Source: Protopterus annectens (taxonomy: Eukaryota > Chordata > Ceratodontiformes > Protopteridae). Taken from it: a stretch of 64,000 bases of DNA. The first letter of the stretch is position 1; every line of letters begins with the position of its first letter. The translations under genes were made by a program, and so were the position numbers. The notes below the pieces were generated by a model, which did not search any database, was not told the DNA's origin, and saw only the letters and a program-made list of their open reading frames with translations. Of the stretch, positions 33,501 through 49,105 are shown one piece after another. Location: contig NC_056729.1 of assembly GCF_019279795.1 (NCBI RefSeq), positions 1,865,319,911 through 1,865,383,910 on the forward strand, read 5' to 3'.

Positions 33501-36500
33501 CATACTGTAGTATTACATTAATAACTGGTGCAGTATTCATGAGGTGGGGGACTGTGAGGTATGTGGGAACCACATATGCTGCTCCACATACTGCAGTATT
33601 ACATTAATAACTGGTGCAGTATTCATGAGGTGGGGGCCTGTGAGGTATGTGGGAACCACATATGCTGCTCCACATACTGCAGTATTACATTAATAACTGG
33701 TGCAGTATTCATGAGGCCTGTGAGGTATGTGGGAACCACATATGCTGCTCCACATACTGCAGTATTACATTAATAACTGGTGCAGTATTCATGAGGTGGG
33801 GGCCTGTGAGGTATAAGGGAACCACATATGCTGCTCCACATACTGCAGTATTACATTAATAACTGGTGCAGTATTCATGAGGTGGGGGCCTGTGAGGTAT
33901 GTGGGAACCACATATGCTGCTCCACATACTGCAGTATTACATTAATAACTGGTGCAGTATTCATGAGGTGGGGGCCTGTGAGGTATGTGGGAACCACATA
34001 TGCTGCTCCACATACTGCAGTATTACATTAATAACTGGTGCAGTATTCATGAGGTGGGGGCCTGTGAGGTATGTGGGAACCACATATGCTGCTCCACATA
34101 CTGCAGTATTACATTAATAACTGGTGCAGTATTCATGAGGTGGGGGCCTGTGAGGTATGTGGGAACCACATATGCTGCTCCACATGCTGCAGTATTACAT
34201 TAATAACTGGTGCAGTATTCATGAGGTGGGGGCCTGTGAGGTATGTGGGAACCACATATGCTGCTCCACATACTGCAGTATTACATTAATAACTGGTGCA
34301 GTATTCATGAGGTGGGGGCCTGTGAGGTATGTGGGAACCACATATGCTGCTCCACATACTGCAGTATTACATTAATAACTGGTGCAGTATTCATGAGGTG
34401 GGGGCCTGTGAGGTATGTGGGAACCACATATGCTGCTCCACATACTGCAGTATTACATTAATAACTGGTGCAGTATTCATGAGGTGGGGGCCTGTGAGGT
34501 ATGTGGGAACCACATATGCTGCTCCACATACTGCAGTATTACATTAATAACTGGTGCAGTATTCATGAGGTGGGGGCCTGTGAGGTATGTGGGAACCACA
34601 TATGCTGCTCCACATACTGCAGTATTACATTAATAACTGGTGCAGTATTCATGAGGTGGGGGCCTGTGAGGTATGTGGGAACCACATGTGCTCCTCCACA
34701 TACTGCAGAATGACATTAATAACTGGTGCAGTATTCATGAGATGGGGGCCTGTAAGGTATGTGGGAACCACATGTGCTGCTTCACATACTGCAGTATGAC
34801 ATGAATAACTGGTGCAGTATTCATGAGGTGGGGGCCTGTGAGGTATGTGGGAACCACATATGCTGCTCCACATACTGCAGTATTACATTAATAACTGGTG
34901 CAGTATTCATGAGGTGGGGGCCTGTGAGGTATGTGGGAACCACATATGCTGCTCCACATACTGCAGTATTACATTAATAACTGGTGCAGTATTCATGAGG
35001 TGGGGGCCTGTGAGGTATGTGGGAACCACATATGCTGCTCCACATACTGCAGTATTACATTAATAACTGGTGCAGTATTCATGAGGTGGGGGCCTGTGAG
35101 GTATGTGGGAACCACATATGCTGCTCCACATACTGCAGTATTACATTAATAACTGGTGCAGTATTCATGAGGTGGGGGCCTGTGAGGTATGTGGGAACCA
35201 CATATGCTGCTCCACATACTGCAGTATTACATTGATAACTGGTACAGTATTCATGAGGTGGGGGCCTGTAAGGTATGTGGGATCCACATATGCTGGTCCA
35301 CATGCTGCAGTATTCATGAGGTGGAGGCCTGTGAGGTATAAGGGAACCACATATGCTGCTCCACATACTGCAGTATTACATTAATAACTGGTGCAGTATT
35401 CATGAGGTGGGGGCCTGTGAGGTATGTGGGAACCACATATGCTGCTCCACATACTGCAGTATTACATTAATAACTGGTGCAGTATTCATGAGGTGGGGGC
35501 CTGTGAGGTATGTGGGAACCACATATGCTGCTCCACATACTGCAGTATGACATTAATAACTGGTGCAGTATTCATGAGGTGGGTCCTGTGAGGTATGTGG
35601 GAATGCATATGCTGTTCCACATACTGCAGTAATACATTAATAACTGGTGCAGTATTCATCAGGTGCGGGCCTGTGAGGTATGTGGGAACCACATATGCTG
35701 CTCCACATGCTGCAGTATTACATTAATAACTGGTGCAGTATTCATGAGGTGGGGGCCTGTGAGGTATGTGGGAACCACATATGCTGCTCCACATACTGCA
35801 GTATTACATTAATAACTGGTGCAGTATTCATGAGGTGGGGGCCTGTGAGGTATGTGGGAACCACATATGCTGCTCCACATGCTGCAGTATTACATTAATA
35901 ACTGGTGCAGTATTCATGAGGTGGGGGCCTGTGAGGTATGTGGGAACCACATATGCTGCTCCACATACTGCAGTATTACATTAATAACTGGTGCAGTATT
36001 CATGAGGTGGGGGCCTGTGAGGTATGTGGGAACCACATATGCTGCTCCACATACTGCAGTATTACATTAATAACTGGTGCAGTATTCATGAGGTGGGGGC
36101 CTGTGAGGTATGTGGGAACCACATATGCTGCTCCACATACTGCAGTATTACATTAATAACTGGTGCAGTATTCATGAGGTGGGGGCCTGTGAGGTATGTG
36201 GGAACCACATATGGTGCTCCACATACTGCAGTATTACATTAAAAACTAGTGCAGTATTCATGAGGTGGGGGCCTGTGAGGTATGTGGGAACCACATATGC
36301 TGCTCCACATACTGCAGTATTACATTAATAACTGGTGCAGTATTCATGAGGTGGGGGCCTGTGAGGTATGTCTGAACCACATATGCTGCTCCACATACTG
36401 CAGTATTACATTAATAACTGGTGCAGTATTCATGAGGTGGGGGCCTGTGAGGTATATGGGAACCACATATGCTTCTCCACATACTGCAGTATTACATTAG

Positions 36501-39500
36501 TAACTGGTACTGTATTCATTAGGTGGGGGACTGTGAGGTATGTGGTAACCATATATGCTGCTCCACATACTGCAGTATTACATTAATAACTGGTGCAGTA
36601 TTCATGAGGTGGGGGCCTGTGAGGTATGTGGGAACCACATATGCTGCTCCACATACTGCAGTATTACATTAATAACTGGTGCAGTATTCATGAGGTGGGG
36701 TCCTGTGAGGTATGTGGGACCCACATATGCTGCTCCACTTACTGCAGTATTACATTAATAACTGGTGCAGTATTCATGAGGTGGGGGCCTGTGAGGTATG
36801 TGGGAACCACATATGCTGCTCCACATGCTGCAGTATTACATTAATAACTGGTGCAGTATTCATGAGGTGGGGGCCTGTGAGGTATGTGGGAACCACATAT
36901 GCTGCTCCACATACTGCAGTATTACATTAATAACTGGTGCAGTATTCATGAGGTGGGGGCCTGTGAGGTATGTGGGAACCACATATGCTGCTCCACATAC
37001 TGCAGTATTACATTAATAACTGGTGCAGTATTCATGAGGTGGGGGCCTGTGAGGTATGTGGGAACCACATATGCTGCTCCACATACTGCAGTATTACATT
37101 AATAACTGGTGCAGTATTCGTGAGGTGGGGCCTGTGAGTTATGTAGGAACCACATATGCTGCTCCACATACTGCAGAATGACATTAATAACTGGTGCAGT
37201 GTTCATGAGGTGGGGGCCTGTGAGGTATGTGGGAACCACATATGCTGCTCCACATACTGCAGTATTACATTAATAACTGGTGCAGTATTCATGAGGTGGG
37301 GGCCTGTGAGGTATGTGGGAACCACATATGCTGCTCCACATACTGCAGTATTACATTAATAACTGGTGCAGTATTCATGAAGTGGGGCCTGTGAGGTATG
37401 TGGGAACCACATATGCTGCTCCACATCCTGCAGTATTACATTAATAACTGGTACAGTATTCATGAGGTGGGGGCCTGTGAGGTATGTGGGAACCACATAT
37501 GCTGCTCCACATACTGCAGTATTACATTAATAACTGGGGCAGTATTCATGAGGTGGGGGTATGTGAGGTATGAGGGAACCACATATGCTAATCCACATAC
37601 TGCAGTATTACATTACTAACTGGTGCAGTATTCATGAGGTGGGGGCCTGTGAGGTATGTGGGAACCACATATGCTGCTCCACATACTGCAGTATTACATT
37701 AATAACTGGTGCAGTATTCATGAGGTGGGGGCCTGTGAGGTATGTGGGAACCACATATGCTGCTCCACATACTGCAGTATTACATTAATAACTGGTGCAG
37801 TATTCATGAGGTGGGGGCCTGTGAGGTATGTGGGAACCACATATGCTGCTCCACATACTGCAGTATTACATTAATAACTGGTGCAGTATTCATGACGTGG
37901 GGCCTGTGAGGTATGTGGGAACCACATATGCTGCTCCACATGCTGCAGAATTACATTAATAACTGGTGCAGTATTCATGGGGTGCGGGCCTGTAATGTAT
38001 GTGGGAACCACATATGCTGCTCCACATACTGCAGTATGACATTAACTGGTGCAGTATTCATGAAGTGGGTGCCTGTGAGGTATGTGGGAACCACATATGC
38101 TGCCCCACATGCTGCAGTATTACATTAATAACTGGTGCAGTATTCATGAGGTGGGGGCCTGTGAGGTATGTGGGAACCACATATGCTGCTCCACATGCTG
38201 CAGTATTACATTAATAACTGGTGCAGTATTCATGAGGTGGGGGCCTGTGAGGTGTGTGGGAACCACATATGCTGCTCCACATGCAGCAGAATGACATTAA
38301 TAACTGGTGCAGAGTTCGTGAGGTGGGGCCTGTGAGGTATGTGAGAACCACACATGCTGCAGTATTACATTAATAACTGTTGCAGTATTCATGAGGTGGA
38401 TGCCTGTGAGTTATGTGGGAACCACATATGCTGCCGCACATACTGCAGTATTACAATAATAACTGGTGCAGCATTTATGAGGTGGGGGCCGGTGAGGTAT
38501 GTGGGAACCACATATGCTGCTCCACATACTGCAGTATTACATTAATAACTGGTGCAGTATTCATGAGGTGGGGGCCTGTGAGGTATGTGGGAACCACATA
38601 TGCTGCTCCACATACTGCAGTATTACATTAATAACTGGTGCAGTATTCATGAGGTGGGGGCCTGTGAGGTATGTGGGAACCACATATGCTGCTCCACATA
38701 CTGCAGTATTACATTAATAACTGGTGCAGTATTCATGAGGTGGGGGCCTGTGAGGTATGTTGGAACCACATATACTGCTCCACATACTGCAGTATTACAT
38801 TAATGACTGGTGCAGTTTTCATGAGGTGGGGGCCTGTGAGGTATGTGGGAACCCCATATGCTGCTCCACATACTGCAGTATTACATTAATAACTGGTGCA
38901 GTATTCATGAGGTGGGGGCCTGTGAGGTATGTGGGAACCACATATGCTGCTCCACATACTGCAGTATTACATTAATAACTGGTGCAGTATTCATGAGGTG
39001 GGGGCCTGTGAGGTATGTGGGAACCACATATGCTGCTCCACATACTGCAGTATTACATTAATAACTGGTGCAGTATTCATGAGGTGGGGGCCTGTGAGGT
39101 ATGTGGGAACCACATATGCTGCTCCACATACTGCAGTATTACAGTAATAACTGGTGCAGTATTCATGAGGTGGGGGCCTGTGAGGTATGTGGGAACCACA
39201 TATGTTGCTCCACATACTGCAATATTACATTAATAACTGGTGCAGTATTCAAGAGGTGGGGTTCTTTGAGGTATGTGGGAACCACATATGCTGCCCCACA
39301 TGCTGCAGTATTACATTAATAACTGGTGCAGTATTCATGAGGTGGGGGCCTGTGAGGTATGTGGGAACCACATATGCTGCTCCACATACTGCAGTATTAC
39401 ATTAATAACTGGTTCAGTATTCATGAGGTGGGGGCCTGTGTGGTATGTGGGAACCACATATGCTGCTCCACATACTGCAGTATTACATTAATAACTGGTG

Positions 39501-42500
39501 CAGTATTCATGAGGTGGGGGCCTGTGAGGTATGTGGGAACCACATATGCTGCTCCACATACTGCAGTATTACATTAATAACTGGTGCAGTATTCATGAGG
39601 TGGGGGCCTGTGAGGTATGTGGGAACCACATATGCTGCTCCACATACTGCAGCATTAGATTAATAACTGCTGTAGTATTCATGCGGTGGGGACCTGTGAG
39701 GTATGTGGGAACCACATATGCTGCTCCAGATACTGTAGTATTACATTAACTGGTGCAGTATTCGTGAGGTGTGGGCCTGTGAGGTATGTGGGAACCACAT
39801 ATCCTGCTCCACATGCTGCAGTATTACATTAATAACTGGTGCAGTATTCATGACGTGGGGCCTGTGAGGTACGTGGGAACCACATGTGCTGCTGCACATG
39901 CTGCAGAATGACATTAATAACTGGTGCAGTATTCATGAGGTGGGGACATGTGAGTTATGTGGGAACCACATGTGCTGCTCCACATACTGCAGTATTACAT
40001 TAATAACTGGTGCAGTATTGATGAGGTGGGGCCTGTGAGTTATGTGGGAAGCACATGTGCTGCTCCACATACTGCAGTATTACATTAATAACTGGTGCAG
40101 TATTCATGAGGTGGGGGCCTGTGAGGTATGTTGGAACCACATATACTGCTCCACATACTGCAGTATTACATTAATAACTGGTACAGTATTCCTGGGGTGG
40201 GGACCTGTGAGGTATATGGGAACCACATATGCTGCTCCACATACTGCAGTATTACATTAATAACTGGTGCAGTATTCATGAGGTGGGGCCTTTGAGGTAT
40301 GTGGGAACCACATATGCTGCCCCACATACTGCAGTATTACATTAATAACTGGTGCAGTATTCATGAGGTGGGGCCTGTGAGGTATGTGGGAACCACATAT
40401 GCTGCTCCACATGCTGCAGTATTACATTAATAACTGGTGCAGTATTCATGAGGTGGGGGCCTGTGAGGTATGTGGGAACCACATATGCTGCTCCACATAC
40501 TGCAGTATTACATTAATAACTGGTGCAGTATTCATGAGGTGGGGGCCTGTGAGGTATGTGGGAACCACATATGCTGCTCCACATACTGCAGTATTACATT
40601 AATAACTGGTGCAGTATTCATGAGGTGGGGACCTGTGAGGTATGTGGGAACCACATATGCTGCTCCACATACTGCAGTATTACATTAATAACTGGTGCAG
40701 TATTCATGAGGTGGGGGCCTGTGAGGTATGTGGGAACCACATATGCTGCTCCACATACTGCAGTATTACATTAATAACTGGTGCAGTATTCATGAGGTGG
40801 GGGCCTGTGAGGTATGTGGGAACCACATATGCTGCTCCACATACTGCAGTATTACATTAATAACTGGTGCAGTATTCATGAGGTGGGGGCCTGTGAGGTA
40901 TGTGGGAACCACATATGCTGCTCCACATACTGCAGTATTACATTAATAACTGGTGCAGTATTCATGAGGTGGGGTCCTGTGAGGTATGTGGGAACCACAT
41001 ATGCTGCTCCACATACTGCAGTATTACATTAATAACTGGTGCAGTATTCATGAGGTGGGGGCCTGTGAGGTATGTGGGAACCACATGTGCTGCTCCACAT
41101 ACTGCAGTATTACATTAATAACTGGTGCAGTATTGATGAGGTGGGAGCTGGTGAGGTATGTGGGAACCACATATGCTGTTCCACATACTGGAGTATCACA
41201 TTAATAACTGGTGCAGTATTCATGAGGTATATGCCTGTGAGGTGTGTAGGAACCACATATGCTGCTCCACAGGCTGCAGTATTACATTAATAACTGGTAC
41301 AGTATTCATGAGGTGAGGGCATGTGAGGTATGTGGGAACCACATATGCTGCTCCACATACTGCAGTATTACATTAATAACTGGTGCAGTATTCATGAGGT
41401 GGGGGCCTGTGAGGTATGTGGGAACCACATATGCTGCTCCACATACTGCAGTATTACATTAATAACTGGTGCAGTATTCATGAAGTGGGGTATGTGAGGT
41501 ATGAGGGAACCACATATGCTGCTCCACATACTGCAGTATTACATTAATAACTGGTGCAGTATTCATGAGGTGGGGGCCTGTGAGGTATGTGGGAACCACA
41601 TATGCTGCTCCACATACTGCAGTATTACATTAATAACTGGTGCAGTATTCATGAGGTGGGGGCCTGTGAGGTATGTGGGAACCACATATGCTGCTCCACA
41701 TGCTGCAGTATTACATTAATAACTGGTGCAGTATTCATGAGGTGGGGCCTGTGAGGTATGTGGGAACCACATATGCTGCTCCACATGCTCCAGTATTACA
41801 TTAATAACTGGTGCAGTATTCATGAAGTGGAGGCCTGTGAGGTATGTGGGAACCACATATGCTGCTCCACATACTGCAGTATTACATTAATAACTGGTGC
41901 AGTATTCATGAGGTGGGGGCCTGTGAGGTATGTGGGAACCACATATGCTGCTCCACATACTGCAGTATTACATTAATAACTGGTGCAGTATTCATGAGGT
42001 GGGGACCTGTGAGGTATGTGGGAACCACATATGCTGCTCCACATACTGTAGTATTACATTAACTGGTGCAGTATTCGTGAGGTGTGGGCCTGTGAGGTAT
42101 GTGGGAACCACATATCCTGCTCCACATGCTGCAGTATTACATTAATAACTGGTGCAGTATTCATGAGGTGGGGACATGTGAGTTATGTGGGAACCACATG
42201 TGCTGCTCCACATACTGCAGTATTACATTAATAACTGGTGCAGTATTCATGAGGTGGGGGCCTGTGAGGTATGTGGGAACCACATATGCTGCTCCACATA
42301 CTGCAGTATTACATTAATAACTGGTACAGTATTCCTGGGGTGGGGACCTGTGAGGTATATGGGAACCACATATGCTTCTCCACATACTGCAGTATTACAT
42401 TAATTACTGGTACTGTATTCATTAGGTGGGGGCCTGTGAGGTATGTGGGAACCACATATGCTGCTCCACATACTGCAGTATTACATTAATAACTGGTGCA

Positions 42501-45500
42501 GTATTCATGAGGTGGGGGCCTGTGAGGTATGTGGGAACCACATATGCTGCTCCACATACTGCAGTATTACATTAATAACTGGTGCAGTATTCATGAGGTG
42601 GGGGCCTGTGAGGTATGTGGGAACCACATATGCTGCTCCACATGCTGCAGTATTACATTAATAACTGGTGCAGTATTCATGAGGTGGGGGCCTGTGAGGT
42701 ATGTGGGAACCACATATGCTGCTCCACATACTGCAGTATTACATTAATAACTGGTGCAGTATTCATGAGGTGGGGGCCTGTGAGGTATGTGGGAACCACA
42801 TATGCTGCTCCACATACTGCAGTATTACATTAATAACTGGTGCAGTATTCATGAGGTGGGGGCATGTGAGGTATGAGGGAACCACATATGCTAATCCACA
42901 TACTGCAGTATTACATTACTAACTGGTGCAGTATTCATGAGGTGGGGCCTGTGAGGTATGTGGGAACCACATATGCTGCTCCACATACTGCAGTATTACA
43001 TTAATAACTGGTGCAGTATTCATGAGGTGGGGGCCTGTGAGGTATGTGGGAACCACATATGCTGCTCCACATACTGCATTATTACATTAATAACTGGTGC
43101 AGTATTCATGAGGTGGGGGCCTGTGAGGTATGTGGGAACCACATATGCTGCTCCACATACTGCAGTATTACATTAATAACTGGTGCAGTATTCATGAGGT
43201 GGGGGCCTGTGAGGTATGTGGGAACCACATATGCTGCTCCACATACTGCAGTATTACATTAATAACTGGTGCAGTATTCATGAGGTGGGGGCCTGTGAGG
43301 TATGTGGGAACCACATATGCTGCTCCACATACTGCAGTATTACATTAATAACTGGTGCAGTATTCATGAGGTGGGGCCTGTGAGGTATGTGGGAACCACA
43401 TATGCTGCTCCACATGCTGCAGTATTACATTAATAACTGGTGCAGTATTCATGAGGTGGGGGCCTGTGAGGTATGTGGGAACCACATATGCTGCTCCACA
43501 TACTGCAGTATTACATTAATAACTGGTGCAGTATTCATGAGGTGGGGGCCTGTGAGGTATGTGGGAACCACATATGCTGCTCCACATGCTGCAGTATTAC
43601 ATTAATAACTGGTGCAGTATTCATGAGGTGGGGGCCTGTGAGGTATGTGGGAACCACATATGCTGCTCCACATACTGCAGTATTACATTAATAACTGGTG
43701 CAGTATTCATGAGGTGGGTCCTGTGAGGTATGTGGGAACCACATATGCTGCTCCACATACTGCAGTATTACATTAATAACTGGTGCAGTATTCATGAGGT
43801 GGGGGCCTGTGAGGTATGTGGGAACCACATATGCTGCTCCACATACTGCAGTATTACATTAATAACTGGTGCAGTATTCATGAGGTGGGGGCCTGTGAGG
43901 TATGTGGGAACCCCATATGCTGCTCCACATCCTGCAGTATTACATTAATGACTGGTGCAGTATTCATGAGGTGGGGGCCTGTGAGGTATGTGGGAACCAC
44001 ATATGCTGCTCCACATACTGCAGTATTACATTAATAACTGGTGCAGTATTCATGAGGTGGGGGCCTGTGAGGTATGTGGGAACCACATATGCTGCTCCAC
44101 ATACTGCAGTATTACATTAATAACTGGTGCAGTATTCATGAGGTGGGGGCCTGTGAGGTATGTGGGAACCACATATGCTGCTCCACATGCTGCAGTATTA
44201 CATTAATAACTGGTGCAGTATTCATGAGGTGGGGCCTGTGAGGTATGTGGGAACCACATATGCTGCTCCACATACTGCAGTATTACATTAATAACTGGTG
44301 CAGTATTCATGAGGTGGGGGCCTGTGAGGTATGTGGGAACCACATATGCTGCTCCACATACTGCAGTATTACATTAATAACTGGTGCAGTATTCATGAGG
44401 TATGTGGGAACCACATATGCTGCTCCACATACTGCAGTATTACATTAATAACTGGTGCAGTATTCATGAGGTGGGGGCCTGTGAGGTATGTGGGAACCAC
44501 ATATGCTGCTCCACATACTGCAGTATTACATTAATAACTGGTGCAGTATTCATGAGGGGGGGCCTGTGAGGTATGTGGGAACCACATATGCTGCTCCACA
44601 TACTGCAGTATTACATTAATAACTGGTGCAGTATTCATGAGGTGGGGGCCTGTGAGGTATGTGGGAACCACATATGCTGCTCCACATGCTGCAGTATTAC
44701 ATTAATAACTGGTGCAGTATTCATGAGGTGGGGGCCTGTGAGGTATGTGGGAACCACATATGCTGCTCCACATGCTGCAGTATTACATTAATAACTGGTG
44801 CAGTATTCATGAGGTGGGGGCCTGTGAGGTATGTGGGAACCACATATGCTGCTCCACATACTGCAGTATTACATTAATAACTGGTGCAGTATTCATGAGG
44901 TGGGGGCCTGTGAGGTATGTGGGAACCACATATGCTGCTCCACATACTGCAGTATTACATTAATAACTGGTGCAGTATTCATGAGGTGGGGGCCTGTGAG
45001 GTATGTGGGAACCACATATGCTGCTCCACATGCTGCAGTATTACATTAATAACTGGTGCAGTATTCATGAGGTGGGGGCCTGTGAGGTATGTGGGAACCA
45101 CATATGCTGCTCCACATACTGCAGTATTACATTAATAACTGGTGCAGTATTCATGGGGGGGGTCCTGTGAGGTATGTGGGAACCACATATGCTGCTCCAC
45201 ATGCTGCAGTATTACATTAATAACTGGTGCAGTTATTCATGAGGGGGGGCCTGTGAGGTATGTGGGAACCACATATGTTGCTCCACATGCTGCAGAATGA
45301 CATTAATAACTGGTGCAGTATTCATGAGGTGGGGGCCTGTGAGGTATGTGGGAACCACATATGCTGCTCCACATGCTGCAGTATTACATTAATAACTGGT
45401 GCAGTATTCATGAGGTGGGGCCTGTGAGGTATGTGGGAACCACATATGCTGCTCCACATACTGCAGTATTACATTAATAACTGGTGCAGTATTCATGAAG

Positions 45501-48500
45501 TGGGGCCTGTGAGGTATGTGGGAACCACATATGCTGCTCCACATACTGCAGTATTACATTAATAACTGGTGCAGTATTCATGACGTGGGGGCCTTTGAGG
45601 TATGTGGAACAACATATGGTGCTCCACATACTGCACTATTACATTAATAACTGGTACAGTATTCATGAGGTGGGGGGCTGTGAGGTATTTGGGAACCACA
45701 TATGCTGCTCCACATACTGCAGTATTACATTAATAACTGGTACAGTATTCATGAGGTGGGGGCCTGTGAGGTATGTGGGAACCACATATGCTGCTCCACA
45801 TACTGCAGTATTACATTAATAACTGGTGCAGTATTCATGAGGTGGGGGCCTGTGAGGTATGTGGGAACCACATATGCTGCTCCACATGCTGCAGTATTAC
45901 ATTAATAACTGGTGCAGTATTCATGAGGTGGGGCCTGTGAGGTATGTGGGAACCACATATGCTGCTCCACATGCTGCAGTATTACATTAATAACTGGTGC
46001 AGTATTCATGAGGTGGGGGCCTGTGAGGTATGTGGGAACCACATATGCTGCTCCACATACTGCAGTATTACATTAATAACTGGTGCAGTATTCATGAGGT
46101 GGGTCCTGTGAGGTATGTGGGAACCACATATGCTGCTCCACATGCTGCAGTATTACATTAATAACTGGTGCAGTATTCATGAGGTGGGGCCTGTGAGGTA
46201 TGTGGGAACCACATATGCTGCTCCACATGCTGCAGTATTACATTAATAACTGGTGCAGTATTCATGAGGTGGGGGCCTGTGAGGTATGTGGGAACCACAT
46301 ATGCTGCTCCACATACTGCAGTATTACATTAATAACTGGTGCAGTATTCATGAAGTGGGGTTCTTTGAGGTATGTGGGAACCACATATGCTGCTCCACAT
46401 GCTGCAGTATTACATTAATAACTGGTGCAGTATTCATGAGGGGGGGCCTGTGTGGTATGTGGGAACCACATATGCTGCTCCACATACTGCAGTATTACAT
46501 TAATAACTGGTGCAGTATTCATGAGGTGGGGGCCTGTGTGGTATGTGGGAACCACATATGCTGCTCCACATACTGCAGTATTACATTAATAACTGGTGCA
46601 GTATTCATGAGGTGGGGGCCTGTGAGGTATGTGGGAACCACATATGCTGCTCCACATACTGCAGTATTACATTAATAACTGGTGCAGTATTCATGAGGTG
46701 GGGGCCTGTGAGGTATGTGGGAACCACATATACTGCTCCACATACTGCAGTATTACATTAATAACTGGTGCAGTATTCATGAGCTGGGGCCTGTGAGGTA
46801 TGTGGGAACCACATATGCTGCTCCACATACTGCAGTATTACATTAATAACTGGTGCAGCATTCATGAGGTGGGGGCCGGTGAGGTATGTGGGAACCACAT
46901 ATGTTGCTCCACATACTGCAATATTACATTAATAACTGGTGCAGTATTCATGAGGTGGGGTTCTGTGAGGTATGTGGGAACCACATATGCTGCGCCACTT
47001 GCTGCAGAATGACATTAATAACTGGTGCAGTATTTGTGGGGTGGGGTCCTGTGAGGTATGTGGGAACCACATATGCTGCTCCACATGCTGCAGTATTACA
47101 TTAATAACTGATACAGTATTCATGAGGTGGGGGGCTGTGTGGTATGTGGGAACCACATATGCTGCTCCACATACTGCAGTATTACATTAATAACTGGTGC
47201 AGTATTCATGAGGTGGGGGCCTGTGTGGTATGTGGGAACCACATATGCTGCTCCACATACTGCAGTATTACATTAATAACTGGTTCAGTATTCATGAGGT
47301 GGGGGCCTGTGAGGTATGTGGGAACCACATATGCTGCTCCACATACTGCAGTATTACATTAATAACTGGTGCAGTATTCATGAGGTGGGGGCCTGTGAGG
47401 TATGTGGGAACCACATATGCTGCTCCACATACTGCAGTATTACATTAATAACTGGTGCAGTATTCATGAGGTGTGGGCCTGTGAGGTATGTGGGAACCAC
47501 ATATGCTGCTCCACATGCTGCAGTATTACATTAATAACTGGTGCAGTATTCATGAGGTGGGGCTTTGAGGTATGTGGTAACCACATATGCTGCTCCACAT
47601 ACTGCAGTATTACATTAATACCTGGTGCAGTATTCATGAGGTGGGGACCTGTGAGGTATGTGGGAACCACATATGCTGCTCCACATACTGCAGTATTACA
47701 TTAATAACTGGTGCAGTATTCATGCTTTGGGGACATGTGAGTTATGTGGGAACCACATGTGCTGCTCCACATACTGCAGTATTACATTAATAACTGGTGC
47801 AGTATTCATGAGGTGGGGGCCTGTGAGGTATGTGGGAACCACATATGCTGCTCCACATACTGCAGTATTACATTAATAACTGGTGCAGTATTCATGAGGT
47901 GGGGCCTGTGAGGTATTTGGGAACCACATATGCTGCTCCACATGCTGCAGTATTACATTAATAACTGGTGCAGTATTCATGAGGTGGGGCCTGTGAGGTA
48001 TGTGGGAACCACATATGCTGCTCCACATACTGCAGTATTACATTAATAACTGGTGCAGTATTCATGAGGTGGGGGCCTGTGAGGTATGTGGGAACCACAT
48101 ATGCTGCTCCACATGCTGCAGTATTACATTAATAACTGGTGCAGTATTCATGAGGTGGGGGCCTGTGAGGTATGTGGGAACCACATATGCTGCTCCACAT
48201 GCTGCAGTATTACATTAATAACTGGTGCAGTATTCATGAGGTGGGGCCTGTGAGGTATGTGGGAACCACATATGCTGCTCCACATGCTGCAGTATTACAT
48301 TAATAACTGGTGCAGTATTCATGAGGTGGGGCCTGTGAGGTATGTGGGAACCATATGCTGCTCCACATGCTGCAGTATTACATTAATAACTGGTGCAGTA
48401 TTCATGAGGTGGGGGCCTGTGAGGTATGTGGGAACCACATATGCTGCTCCACATGCTGCAGTATTACATTAATAACTGGTGCAGTATTCATGAGGTGGGG

Positions 48501-49105
48501 CCTGTGAGGTATGTGGGAACCACATATGCTGCTCCACATACTGCAGTATTACATTAATAACTAGTGCAGTATTCATGAGGTGGGGGCCTGTGAGGTATGT
48601 GGGAACCACATATGCTGCTCCACATACTGCAGTATTACATTAATAACTGGTACAGTATTCATGAGGTGGGGGCCTGTGAGGTATGTGGGAACCACATATG
48701 CTGTTACACATACTGCAGTATGACATTAACTGGCGCAGTATTCATGAGGTGGGGGCCTGTGAGGTATGTGGGAACCACATATGCTGCCCCACATGCTGCA
48801 GTATTACATTAATAACTGGTGGAGTATTCATGAGGTGGGGGCCTGTGAGATGTGTAGGAACCACATATGCTGCACCACATGCTGCAGAATGACATTAACT
48901 GGTGCAGTATTCGTGAGTTGGGGGTCTGTGAGGTATGTGGGATCCACATGTGCTGCTCCACATGCTGCAGAATGACATTAATAACTGGTGCAGTATTCAT
49001 GGGGTGCGGGCCTGTAAGGTATGTGGGAACCACATATGCTGTTCCACATACTGGAGTATCACATTAATAACTGGTGCAGTATTCATGAGGTGGATGCCTG
49101 TGAAA
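27578..49105 (+). repeat. 86-bp satellite array, right block
   Basis: About 250 monomers in the same orientation and phase as the left block. From about 28,600 to 45,100 long runs of monomers are identical or differ by one or two bases, whereas the ends (27.6-28.6 kb, 46.8-49.1 kb) carry more variants. Length variation is mainly in the G run after GAGGT (four or five G) and occasional 3-18 base losses (for example 33716, 44401, 31866). Last recognisable unit: CATGAGGTGGATGCCTGTGA at 49083-49105. Confidence 0.97.

Noticed and set aside
17343-49105. CRISPR-like array
   Set aside because: The repeats are head to tail with no unique spacers and the context is eukaryotic transposons.
17343-49105. 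Centromeric satellite
   Set aside because: Array size would allow it, but there is no CENP-B-box-like motif I can point to and no chromosomal information.
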